NCBI GenBank assembly: GCA_949740445.1
Contig: CATJIF010000016.1
Coordinates: forward strand, 59,292 to 123,291
Direction: 5' to 3'
Length of the DNA stretch: 64,000 bases
Source of the DNA: an uncultured Peptostreptococcaceae bacterium
GTDB lineage: Bacteria; Bacillota; Clostridia; Peptostreptococcales; Anaerovoracaceae
Under the pieces are notes generated by a model, which saw only the letters and a program-made list of their open reading frames with translations, was not told where the DNA came from and searched no databases. Below are positions 7,366-14,511 of this stretch, piece after piece; position 1 is the first letter of the stretch, and each line of letters starts with the position of its first letter. Position numbers and translations under genes: made by a program.

Positions 7366-10300
7366 GTGAATAAATTCAGAATCAACATCGACGGAAAAGA
7401 AGTCCTCGGCATTCCGGGACAGACCATCCTGGAGGTTGCCAAGGAAAACGATATTTTTATCCCTACTCTCTGCTTCGATGAGCGGACCGAAATTTACGGC
7501 TCCTGCGGCATCTGCGTGGTAGAGGTAGAGGGAAACCCCAAAATGTGCAAGGCCTGCGCTACGACCATCGCGCCGAACATGGTAATCAAAACCAGTACGG
7601 AGCGAGTAATCGAATCCAGAAAGACCAACCTGGAGCTTCTGCTTTCCAACCACGTGGGCGACTGCCGTCCGCCCTGCGCCAAGGCCTGCCCGGCGCAGAC
7701 CGATTGCCAGGGCTACGTGGGCCTGATCGCCAACGGCCAGTACGAAGAAGCGATCAAGCTGATTAAGGATAAAATTCCTCTTCCGGCCTCCATCGGCCGC
7801 GTCTGTCCGCATCCTTGCGAAAAGGAATGCCGCAGAGGTTTAATCGACGAGCCCATTTCCATCCTCAACCTGAAGCGCTTTGCAGCGGACCGGGATCTGG
7901 GCGAAGAAGAAGCCTGGATGCCGGAGGTGGCTCCCGACACCGGAAAGAGCGTCGCCGTCATCGGCGGCGGCCCCTACGGACTGTCCATGGCGTATTTCCT
8001 GCGGGTGATGGGCCACGACGTTACCGTATTCGAGGCCATGCCCAAGTTTGGCGGCATGCTGCGCTACGGCATCCCCGAATACCGTTTGCCCAAGGAAGTG
8101 CTGGATGAGGAAATCAACCTGATCGAGTCCATGGGCGTTGTGCTGCAGCCCAACACGAAGGTCGGAAAGGACATCCCCTTCGAAACCATCCGCTCTGACT
8201 TCGATGCTGTCTGCCTCGGCATCGGCGCCTGGGTATCCACCGGCGTCGGCTGTAAGGGAGAGGACGCCGAGGGCGTGATCGGCGGCATCGACTTCCTGCG
8301 CAAAGTCGTAAGAAACGAAGAAATCGTCCTGGGCAAGAACGTAGCCATCGTCGGCGGCGGAAACACCGCGATGGACGCCTGCCGCACCGCGGTTCGCCTG
8401 GGCGCGGAGAACGTATACAACATCTATCGCCGCACCAAGGACGAAATGCCTGCGGACATGGTAGAAATTGAAGAGGCCGAAGAAGAAGGCGTAATCTTCA
8501 AAAACCTGACCAACCCCATCGAAGTAAAGAAGGACCGCAAGGGCCACGTAAAGCAGGTCGTTTTGCAGGTGATGGAGCTGGGCGAGCCGGATGCATCCGG
8601 CAGACGCCGTCCCGTTCCCGTGGAGGGCAAGACCGAAACGCTGGACATCGACACCATGATTTTAGCCATCGGCCAGGCGGTAGATCCCAGCGGCTTCGAA
8701 GGCCTGGAGCTGACGAAGAAGAAGGGTATCGTCTACGATAAGGGAACCTTTATGACTTCGATTCCCGGCGTATTTGCCGGCGGCGACTGCGGAAACGACA
8801 AGATTTCCATCGCCATCGAATCCATCGCGGATGCCAGAAAGGGAAGCTATGTCATCGACGCTTATCTGAACGGCGAAGAGGTGGAATACAAGCCGCAGTA
8901 TACGGTGGAGAGAACCGACATTACGAGAGAAACCTTCGAGGACAGAGAGCGGGAGTGCCGTCCGGTGCCCGATCAGCTGTCTGCGGCAGAGAGAAAGGAT
9001 AATTTCAGCGAAGTCGTTTACAGCGGCTACACCGAAGAGCAGGCGCTGGCCGATGCCAACCGCTGCCTGGAGTGCGGCTGCCACGATTACTACGAATGTA
9101 AGCTGATCGACTTTGCCAACCAGTACGATGTCGATCCCTCGCGCTTTGCCGGAGAGATTAACAAGGTGGATTACGAGGATGAGCATCCGTTTATCATGCG
9201 CGACCCCAACAAGTGCATCCTCTGCGGCCTGTGCGTGCGCGTTTGCGACGAGGTCATGGGCATCGGCGCCCTGGGTTTGGTGCACAGAGGTTTCGACACT
9301 GTAGTTAAGCCGTGTCTGGAAATGCCGCTGACCGAATCGGGCTGTGTATCCTGCGGCCAGTGCGTCAGCGTATGCCCCACCGGTGCTCTGGGAGAACGCC
9401 TGTCCATCCAGAAGGCCGTTCCGCTGCAGACCGAGGTAACCGATACCACGTGCTCCTACTGCTCTGTGGGCTGCTCCATGCACCTGCACACCAAGGGCAG
9501 CATGCTGGTAAAGGCTGTGCCGGATAAAGAGGGCGTGGTCAACCGCGGCCTGATGTGCGGCAAGGGCAAGTTCGGCTTCGATTGCGCAGAGCTGGAAGGC
9601 AAGCTGATCGACCCGATGATTAAGAACCTGGGCGGCGAATTCGAAGAATGCGACTACCACGAAGCCTTTGTAACCACGGCGAAAAAGGCGGAGGCGGTAG
9701 CGGCGCGCTACGGCAAAAAGGCGGTTGCTGTCGCCATTTCCGACCGCTACACCAACGAAGAAGCGTATGCGATTAAGAAATTCGCTGCGGAAATCGGGGC
9801 GAAGACGCTGTGCTTTAACAATAGAGAGAGCGGCATCGCCAAGGTGCTGGGCAGAGACGCTTCGCCCAATACCATCGACGAGCTGCTGTCCACCGAGGTC
9901 ATTTTGGTCTGCGGCTTCGATGCTGTAAAAAATCCGGTCATTCAGATCAAGCTGAAGCAGGCGGCGGAAAACGGCGCAAAGGTTGTTTTAATCAATCCAA
10001 AGGAATATCCGCAGCACATGAATTTCTTAGCCAGGGAAATCTATACCGAAAACACGCTCGGATTTTTGAAGGCTGTAGCCAAGAGCCTGATTAAAACGGG
10101 CAAGGGCGAGACTGTCGAGGGCTTCGACGACTTTAAGAAGTGTCTCAGCCGCGCGAAGGCCGATGATGAGGCGACGGCGGTCGCCGAGCTGTATGCTGAT
10201 GCAAAGAAGGCGATGATCGTGTTCCAGCAGAACCTGATTACTACCGATGCAGCTGCACTGCTTGCGGATATCGCTGTGATCTCCGGCCATATCGGTGCAC

Positions 10301-10869
10301 CGAGAGACGGTATTTTGCAGCTGAAGGCCAAGAACAACAGCCAGGGCTTAATCGACTTGGGCGTGCGCGCCGGTGCAGAAGCCATGGAGGGCGTAAAAGC
10401 GCTGCTGTGCTTTGGCGAAGACCCGGACTTCGACATGTCCGACCTGGAATTCCTGATGGTCAGCGACACGCACATGACCGGCACGGCCCAGAAGGCCGAT
10501 GTCATCATTCCTGGCACGGGCTTTGCCAGCGCCGACGGAACCTATACGAACACCGAGCGCCGGCTGCAGGCAGTGGAGCAGGCGGTGGATGAAGATGTTG
10601 CGTTTAACAACTGGGAAATCGCCGCAGAGCTGGCCCACGTATTCGAAGTGGATTGGAACTTCGACGAAGCCGGCGACATCTCCGCAGAGATGGACGACAT
10701 GGTTCTGGAATACAAGTATGCCGTGATCGGAGAGATCTGGGAAGGCGTGCTTGCCTGCGAAGAGCCGAAGTTGATTGCGGTAAAGGATGGCGCCTATGTC
10801 GATGAGTTGAAGAATACCGATCATCTGATGAATGTGATCGACGAGCGGTTGCCGAAGCCGGCAAGATAA
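7366..10869 (+). CDS. Multidomain NADPH/FAD iron-sulfur fusion subunit (StnC-like: NuoG-type N-terminus, GltD/NfnB module, FdhF-like C-terminus)
   Basis: The 1167-residue protein begins with GTG 7366 after AGGAGG. Order of modules: plant-type 2Fe-2S (C36 region and GSCGIC), cysteine-rich GltD-type entry (about 100-155, PHPCEKECRRG), FAD fold GGGPYG (about 200), NADPH fold GGGNTAMDACR with a following YRR (about 330-360), a second FAD site GGDCGND (about 472), a CxxCxCx-type cluster (about 566-578), two ferredoxin clusters (CILCGLC, CVSCGQC; about 618-671), then a formate-dehydrogenase-like 4Fe-4S head (CSYCSVGC, about 696) and a shortened molybdopterin-fold domain. No selenocysteine or catalytic cysteine and no H-cluster motifs are seen, so it is neither hydrogenase nor formate dehydrogenase. 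With its neighbours it fits an NADPH:NAD/ferredoxin bifurcating transhydrogenase of Sporomusa type; the assignment is inference from architecture. Confidence 0.8.
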   Translation: MNKFRINIDGKEVLGIPGQTILEVAKENDIFIPTLCFDERTEIYGSCGICVVEVEGNPKMCKACATTIAPNMVIKTSTERVIESRKTNLELLLSNHVGDCRPPCAKACPAQTDCQGYVGLIANGQYEEAIKLIKDKIPLPASIGRVCPHPCEKECRRGLIDEPISILNLKRFAADRDLGEEEAWMPEVAPDTGKSVAVIGGGPYGLSMAYFLRVMGHDVTVFEAMPKFGGMLRYGIPEYRLPKEVLDEEINLIESMGVVLQPNTKVGKDIPFETIRSDFDAVCLGIGAWVSTGVGCKGEDAEGVIGGIDFLRKVVRNEEIVLGKNVAIVGGGNTAMDACRTAVRLGAENVYNIYRRTKDEMPADMVEIEEAEEEGVIFKNLTNPIEVKKDRKGHVKQVVLQVMELGEPDASGRRRPVPVEGKTETLDIDTMILAIGQAVDPSGFEGLELTKKKGIVYDKGTFMTSIPGVFAGGDCGNDKISIAIESIADARKGSYVIDAYLNGEEVEYKPQYTVERTDITRETFEDRERECRPVPDQLSAAERKDNFSEVVYSGYTEEQALADANRCLECGCHDYYECKLIDFANQYDVDPSRFAGEINKVDYEDEHPFIMRDPNKCILCGLCVRVCDEVMGIGALGLVHRGFDTVVKPCLEMPLTESGCVSCGQCVSVCPTGALGERLSIQKAVPLQTEVTDTTCSYCSVGCSMHLHTKGSMLVKAVPDKEGVVNRGLMCGKGKFGFDCAELEGKLIDPMIKNLGGEFEECDYHEAFVTTAKKAEAVAARYGKKAVAVAISDRYTNEEAYAIKKFAAEIGAKTLCFNNRESGIAKVLGRDASPNTIDELLSTEVILVCGFDAVKNPVIQIKLKQAAENGAKVVLINPKEYPQHMNFLAREIYTENTLGFLKAVAKSLIKTGKGETVEGFDDFKKCLSRAKADDEATAVAELYADAKKAMIVFQQNLITTDAAALLADIAVISGHIGAPRDGILQLKAKNNSQGLIDLGVRAGAEAMEGVKALLCFGEDPDFDMSDLEFLMVSDTHMTGTAQKADVIIPGTGFASADGTYTNTERRLQAVEQAVDEDVAFNNWEIAAELAHVFEVDWNFDEAGDISAEMDDMVLEYKYAVIGEIWEGVLACEEPKLIAVKDGAYVDELKNTDHLMNVIDERLPKPAR

Positions 10870-10889
10870 CTGCCAATCGAATACGATAA

Positions 10890-10923
10890 AAAACGGATGC
10901 TTTTACAGGGCATCCGTTTTTTT
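10890..10923 (+). terminator. Intrinsic terminator of the transhydrogenase-like operon
   Basis: An eleven-base stem (10890-10900 with 10910-10920) around a nine-base loop runs into a T tract ending at 10923. Confidence 0.88.
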
Positions 10924-11003
10924 GTACAGGGAGTGGTTTTCATTTAACTGTAGATCTGGTAGAATAATGGGGTAAGTTAATGTGGCAAATCAGGAGCAAA
11001 ACT

Positions 11004-11762
11004 ATGGCATTCCCTGTCAACATCGCAGAAAAAAGGCCTTTCTTTCAGCTAACCGCAGCACAGCTGCGGTTCATTGCGCTGGCGGCCATGCTTTTAGATC
11101 ATCTGTGGGCTACAGTGATTCCGGGCAATCAATGGCTGAACTACATAGGACGGCTGGCGTTTCCGATCTTTGCCTTTCAGATTGCCGAAGGATTTCTGCA
11201 CACGTCGCATTTTCGGCGCTACGTCTGGCGACTGCTGCTGTTTGCCTGCCTGTCGGAGATTCCCTTCAACTTGATGTACGCCAGCTCGATTATATATCCC
11301 TTTCATCAGAACGTTATGTTTACACTGCTTCTGGGGCTGCTGGCCATTGGCGCAATCCACCGGGCGCGAAGGCAGAAGACGAAACAGGCGTATATCGCAG
11401 GAGCCGCCGGCCTTTTGCTCGCCTGCGCTGCGGCGGGTTTTGGCATGACGGATTACGGCGCAAAGGGTGTTTTAACTGTAGTAATGTTTTACTGCCTGCG
11501 GGGGTTTCCCCTTGCGCGGGCAGGGCAGATAATTGCTATGGTGTTGCTGAACATGGTGTTTTTTCAGGGCTTGTATGTGCCGGTGGAATTTTTAGGCCAT
11601 ACGTTTGAGGTGCAGACGCAGGGGATTGCGGTGCTGGCGCTGCCGCTGATCTGGCTGTATCGCGGCGAAAAGGGCGGTGGCGGAAAAGCGCTGCAATACG
11701 GTTCGTATGCGTTTTATCCAGTGCACATGCTCGTGCTGGATCTGATTCGAAGTATGGTATAG
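11004..11762 (+). CDS. TraX family integral membrane protein
   Basis: The 252-residue protein is strongly hydrophobic with about eight membrane spans. It has the TraX pattern: FIALAAMLLDHL near the N-terminus, the YIGRLAFPIFAFQIAEGF block and EIPFNLMY. TraX of the F plasmid acetylates pilin, but chromosomal clostridial homologues have no known substrate. ATG 11004 has AGGAG eight bases upstream and is preferred to the ATG at 10980, which has no ribosome site. The GNAT gene starts four bases after the stop, so the two are probably translated together. Confidence 0.82.
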   Translation: MAFPVNIAEKRPFFQLTAAQLRFIALAAMLLDHLWATVIPGNQWLNYIGRLAFPIFAFQIAEGFLHTSHFRRYVWRLLLFACLSEIPFNLMYASSIIYPFHQNVMFTLLLGLLAIGAIHRARRQKTKQAYIAGAAGLLLACAAAGFGMTDYGAKGVLTVVMFYCLRGFPLARAGQIIAMVLLNMVFFQGLYVPVEFLGHTFEVQTQGIAVLALPLIWLYRGEKGGGGKALQYGSYAFYPVHMLVLDLIRSMV

Positions 11763-11766
11763 ATGG

Positions 11767-12228
11767 ATGAACAAAGATGGCATATATAAAATACAGCAGC
11801 ATCCGGAGCTTCTGGATGTTGCAGCCGGCTGGTTTCATGCGAAATGGGGCATTGCGCTGTGCGCATATAAAGAAAGTATGGAGGCTTCCATAAGCGAAAG
11901 CGCTCTGGTTCCCCAGTGGTATGTAGCTGTAGCTGAGGGAAACATCATCGCAGGGCTTGGCGTAATAGAAAACGACTTTCACGACCGCAAGGACCTTGCG
12001 CCCAACGTCTGCGCCCTTTATGTGGAAGAAGAGTATCGCTGCCGAGGAATTGCCGGAAGGCTGCTTGCACGGGTGTGCGAAGACATGAGGGACTGCGGCA
12101 TCCATACGCTATATCTGATTACCGACCACACATCGTTTTACGAGCGGTACGGCTGGGAATTTCTCTGCCTGGTGCAGGGGGATGGAGAGCCGGAGAAAAC
12201 CCGGATGTACGTTCATCGCTGCAGGTAA
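11767..12228 (+). CDS. GNAT family N-acetyltransferase
   Basis: The 153-residue protein has the GNAT core: central strands with LYVEEEYRCRGIAGRLL, where RCRGIA is the acetyl-CoA pyrophosphate loop (R/QxxGxG/A), and the C-terminal FYERYGWEFL motif. It starts four bases after the TraX-like gene without a clear ribosome site of its own, which suggests translational coupling. Substrate is unknown. The gene converges on the WYL regulator at 12233 with a four-base gap and no visible terminator. Confidence 0.82.
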   Translation: MNKDGIYKIQQHPELLDVAAGWFHAKWGIALCAYKESMEASISESALVPQWYVAVAEGNIIAGLGVIENDFHDRKDLAPNVCALYVEEEYRCRGIAGRLLARVCEDMRDCGIHTLYLITDHTSFYERYGWEFLCLVQGDGEPEKTRMYVHRCR

Positions 12229-12232
12229 TACG

Positions 12233-13189
12233 CTATTGTTCTGATTTGCAATACTGTTGATACAATTCGTATATTTTTTGCTGCATTCGCTCTACGAGCT
12301 CCGCTGGTTCTAACACCGTGGCGTTGCTGCCAAACGGCAGCATATAATCGGCCACCCATTCCAAAGCCGCATGGTTTATTTCCATGTCGATAATCCCGCC
12401 GCCTGTTGGCAGTGTTTTTAATCCGCTTGCAAGTAAATACTCACTCTCACAGCGCTTAACGCCGATGTCTGTCAGTTGGATTTTCAGGTGGTAATCGCTG
12501 TTCACCTCTGTTTTTTCTAGATACTCTTGAATCGACACAAGGGGAGGACAGCTCTCTTTGGGACAGGGATGTTCCTCTATGATTTCTTTGATGCGGTCGA
12601 CCCGGAACACCCGGATTTCTTTTGCTGTTGTACAATAAGCGGGGCAATACCAAAGCCCATTCATAGCGTATAAGCCGATGGGCAGTATCGTGCGCGTGCT
12701 TTCGGAATGCGTAGATGAATACCGTATTGTTGCAGCGTGGCGGTTTATGGCAACAAGAAACATGGATTTGAGCAGCGGGGAATTGCAGTGTCTGTCGGGA
12801 ATCCAAAATACTACCTTGTTCTGAATTTGCGCGATGCTTTTTTGTACATCTAAAGGCAGGCAATTCAGGAATTTTTTTAAGACGGATATGGTTTCCTGCT
12901 CAAAAGGCAGGTCGCGGTAATATTGCAGGGCCTGGCAGGAAAAGAAGATGGCTTTTGCTTCGCTTTCCGAAAAAGCAATGGGCGGTAACATGCGTTCTTT
13001 TAAAATATGATATCCACCCGCTGCCCCAACTTCGGAGTAAAGGGGGAACCCCGCTTGCTCCAGCTCTTGCAGGTCGCGCAATACGGTTCTTTTGGATACG
13101 GAAAATTCTTTTGCCAATTCGCCCACTGTAAAATCCTTTTTGGCGTTTATTGTTATCATCATTTCGATCAGCCGTTTCGCCTTTGACAT
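12233..13189 (-). CDS. WYL-domain transcriptional regulator (YafY/DeoR-like HTH)
   Basis: The 318-residue protein has an N-terminal winged helix (residues 1-60; FTVGELAKEFSVSKRTVLRDL) followed by a WYL sensor domain, with GLYAMNGLWYCPAYC and FRVDRIKEI as the WYL core. Such regulators bind DNA as dimers and sense small ligands or nucleic acids. The start at 13189 follows AGGAG, which itself abuts a 35-bp palindrome (13203-13237) shared with the divergent YciI-like gene, so autoregulation and control of that gene are likely. Confidence 0.88.
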   Translation of the reverse strand: MSKAKRLIEMMITINAKKDFTVGELAKEFSVSKRTVLRDLQELEQAGFPLYSEVGAAGGYHILKERMLPPIAFSESEAKAIFFSCQALQYYRDLPFEQETISVLKKFLNCLPLDVQKSIAQIQNKVVFWIPDRHCNSPLLKSMFLVAINRHAATIRYSSTHSESTRTILPIGLYAMNGLWYCPAYCTTAKEIRVFRVDRIKEIIEEHPCPKESCPPLVSIQEYLEKTEVNSDYHLKIQLTDIGVKRCESEYLLASGLKTLPTGGGIIDMEINHAALEWVADYMLPFGSNATVLEPAELVERMQQKIYELYQQYCKSEQ

Positions 13190-13202
13190 TTTTTAAACTC
13201 CT

Positions 13203-13237
13203 CATAGAATGGTGACAACTCTTGTCACTATTCTATG
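13203..13237. promoter_or_regulatory. 35-bp near-perfect palindrome: operator between the WYL regulator and the YciI-like gene
   Basis: The left arm CATAGAATGGTGACAA and the right arm TTGTCACTATTCTATG differ at one position and flank a CTC centre. A rightward promoter, GTGACA (13212-13217), 16 bases, TATGAT (13234-13239), lies almost wholly inside it. The left end touches the ribosome site of the WYL gene. A bound dimer could therefore block both directions. Confidence 0.65.
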
Positions 13238-13412
13238 ATAAACTATCGGTATCCCAAATGCAATGCGGCGCGAAAACAAAACCAGGCAGCACCTGCAAAG
13301 AAGAAATGGAGGTATCGTGTGGCTGATTACGTTTGCTTTTGGGAAATGGCAGACAGATGGCTGATGCCAGATACATTCTATAACAATTACAGATTGTAAA
13401 GGAGAAAATCGT

Positions 13413-13712
13413 ATGGAAAACTTGATGTACATGATGATGATTGAGAAAAGCAAGACCTATCATAAAATGACAAAACAGGTGGTAATGGAACACGTTGAGA
13501 ACATAAGAAAGTTAGATGATGCGGAAAAGCTGGAAATCTGCGGTGTTTTTAAAGGGTATCCGGGAATGGCAGGCATGTATATCCTGAAAACAGAAAGCCG
13601 GGAAGAAGCGGAAGAAATTTGCAAGACAGAACCTTTGGTTATGGGGGGATATGCGACCTATAAATTAGTCGGTTTACAGATTGCAAACCGGGAAAATAAT
13701 TACTTGCTGTAA
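13413..13712 (+). CDS. YciI-like domain protein
   Basis: The 99-residue protein has a ferredoxin-like dimeric alpha-beta-barrel pattern typical of the YCII-related family: a central histidine (VVMEHVENIRKL), then GMYILKTESREEAEEICKTE. Functions in this family are mostly unknown; some members are associated with oxidative or cofactor-related reactions. It has an AAGGAG ribosome site, is transcribed divergently from the WYL regulator and is separated from the shared palindrome by a leader of about 170 nt with no recognised structure. It is probably the regulator's target. Confidence 0.75.
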   Translation: MENLMYMMMIEKSKTYHKMTKQVVMEHVENIRKLDDAEKLEICGVFKGYPGMAGMYILKTESREEAEEICKTEPLVMGGYATYKLVGLQIANRENNYLL

Positions 13713-13792
13713 TTTCCGCACCGCTTGCCTTGTTTGAAGCGGAATAACATCGGCAGCCTTTTTGATTACTACAATTACGGGCGGAAAGACAA

Positions 13793-13834
13793 AATTAAAA
13801 GGATTGAATTCTGCTCAATACAGAGTTCAATCCT
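13793..13834 (-). terminator. Intrinsic terminator of the XRE regulator gene
   Basis: Read on the minus strand, a nine-base stem (AGGATTGAA with TTCAATCCT, 13800-13808 with 13826-13834) is followed by a T-rich run covering 13793-13799. It sits about 45 bases after the stop at 13880. Confidence 0.65.
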
Positions 13835-13879
13835 CATCATCCGTATCCGTTGCATAACGACTTCAGTAGATTCAGCCTG

Positions 13880-14338
13880 TTATTTTTGTTTTTTCTGACG
13901 GTTCCAGACACAGGACAGGATATCTTTTAAAACGAGAAAGGCATCCAATGTATCGTAGCCGTATTCCTTTTGCAGAAGGGAAAGCAGCCGGCTCAATTCT
14001 GCTTCATACATTTGTGTATCGACTTCCTTCTGATAGGCAGCGAGAACAGGGTACTTTTTGCTCCACGCTTTGGTCCAGTCGATTTTTTCAGAAACAGCAT
14101 CGTCTGTCCTGTCTATGAGTTCCTGGATTTCTTTTATTTCCATGTCGAATTCGATCAATTCATCTAAGGATACTCCATACAAATTTGCAAGCCTTTTGGA
14201 TTGACAGATATCCGGCAGCGTTTCGTCGAGCTCCCATTTGGAGATCGTCTGCCTGCTGACGCCCAGCCGTTCAGCAACGTCTTCTTGCGATAGCCCGCGT
14301 TTTTTACGGGCATGCAACAGATGGTTTCCTAAGCTCAT
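13880..14338 (-). CDS. XRE family helix-turn-helix regulator
   Basis: The 152-residue protein begins MSLGNHLLHARKKRG and carries a Cro/C1-type HTH in residues 1-60 (LSQEDVAERLGVSRQTISKWE), followed by a helical C-terminal region of about 85 residues without a recognised domain. The start at 14338 lies five bases after a near-perfect GGAGGTGA site; a frame extension to 14386 would place coding sequence upstream of that site. The target is unknown. The closest neighbours are the YciI-like gene (convergent) and the dehydratase gene, which is on the same strand upstream with its own promoter. Confidence 0.85.
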   Translation of the reverse strand: MSLGNHLLHARKKRGLSQEDVAERLGVSRQTISKWELDETLPDICQSKRLANLYGVSLDELIEFDMEIKEIQELIDRTDDAVSEKIDWTKAWSKKYPVLAAYQKEVDTQMYEAELSRLLSLLQKEYGYDTLDAFLVLKDILSCVWNRQKKQK

Positions 14339-14511
14339 CACTATCACCTCCCTGATGGTGTGCGTTAAGTTAAGTTGTGAATCCATTATAAATGAGATGC
14401 GGATAGGAGTCTACCAAGCAAAGGTTCCATTTCCGCCCGTTTTATTGACATATGCGAACAGAGAGCGGATGATCCCGCTCTCTGTTTGTCTGCAAACGAT
14501 TGTATTGGGTG

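Noticed and set aside
5065..10869. Electron-bifurcating [FeFe] hydrogenase (HydABC)
   Set aside because: The large subunit lacks all three H-cluster signature motifs and instead carries a GltD-like module and an FdhF-like end.
9451..10869. Catalytic formate dehydrogenase alpha subunit
   Set aside because: No in-frame TGA selenocysteine, no catalytic Cys motif and too short after the 4Fe-4S head; only the cluster motif and fold remain.
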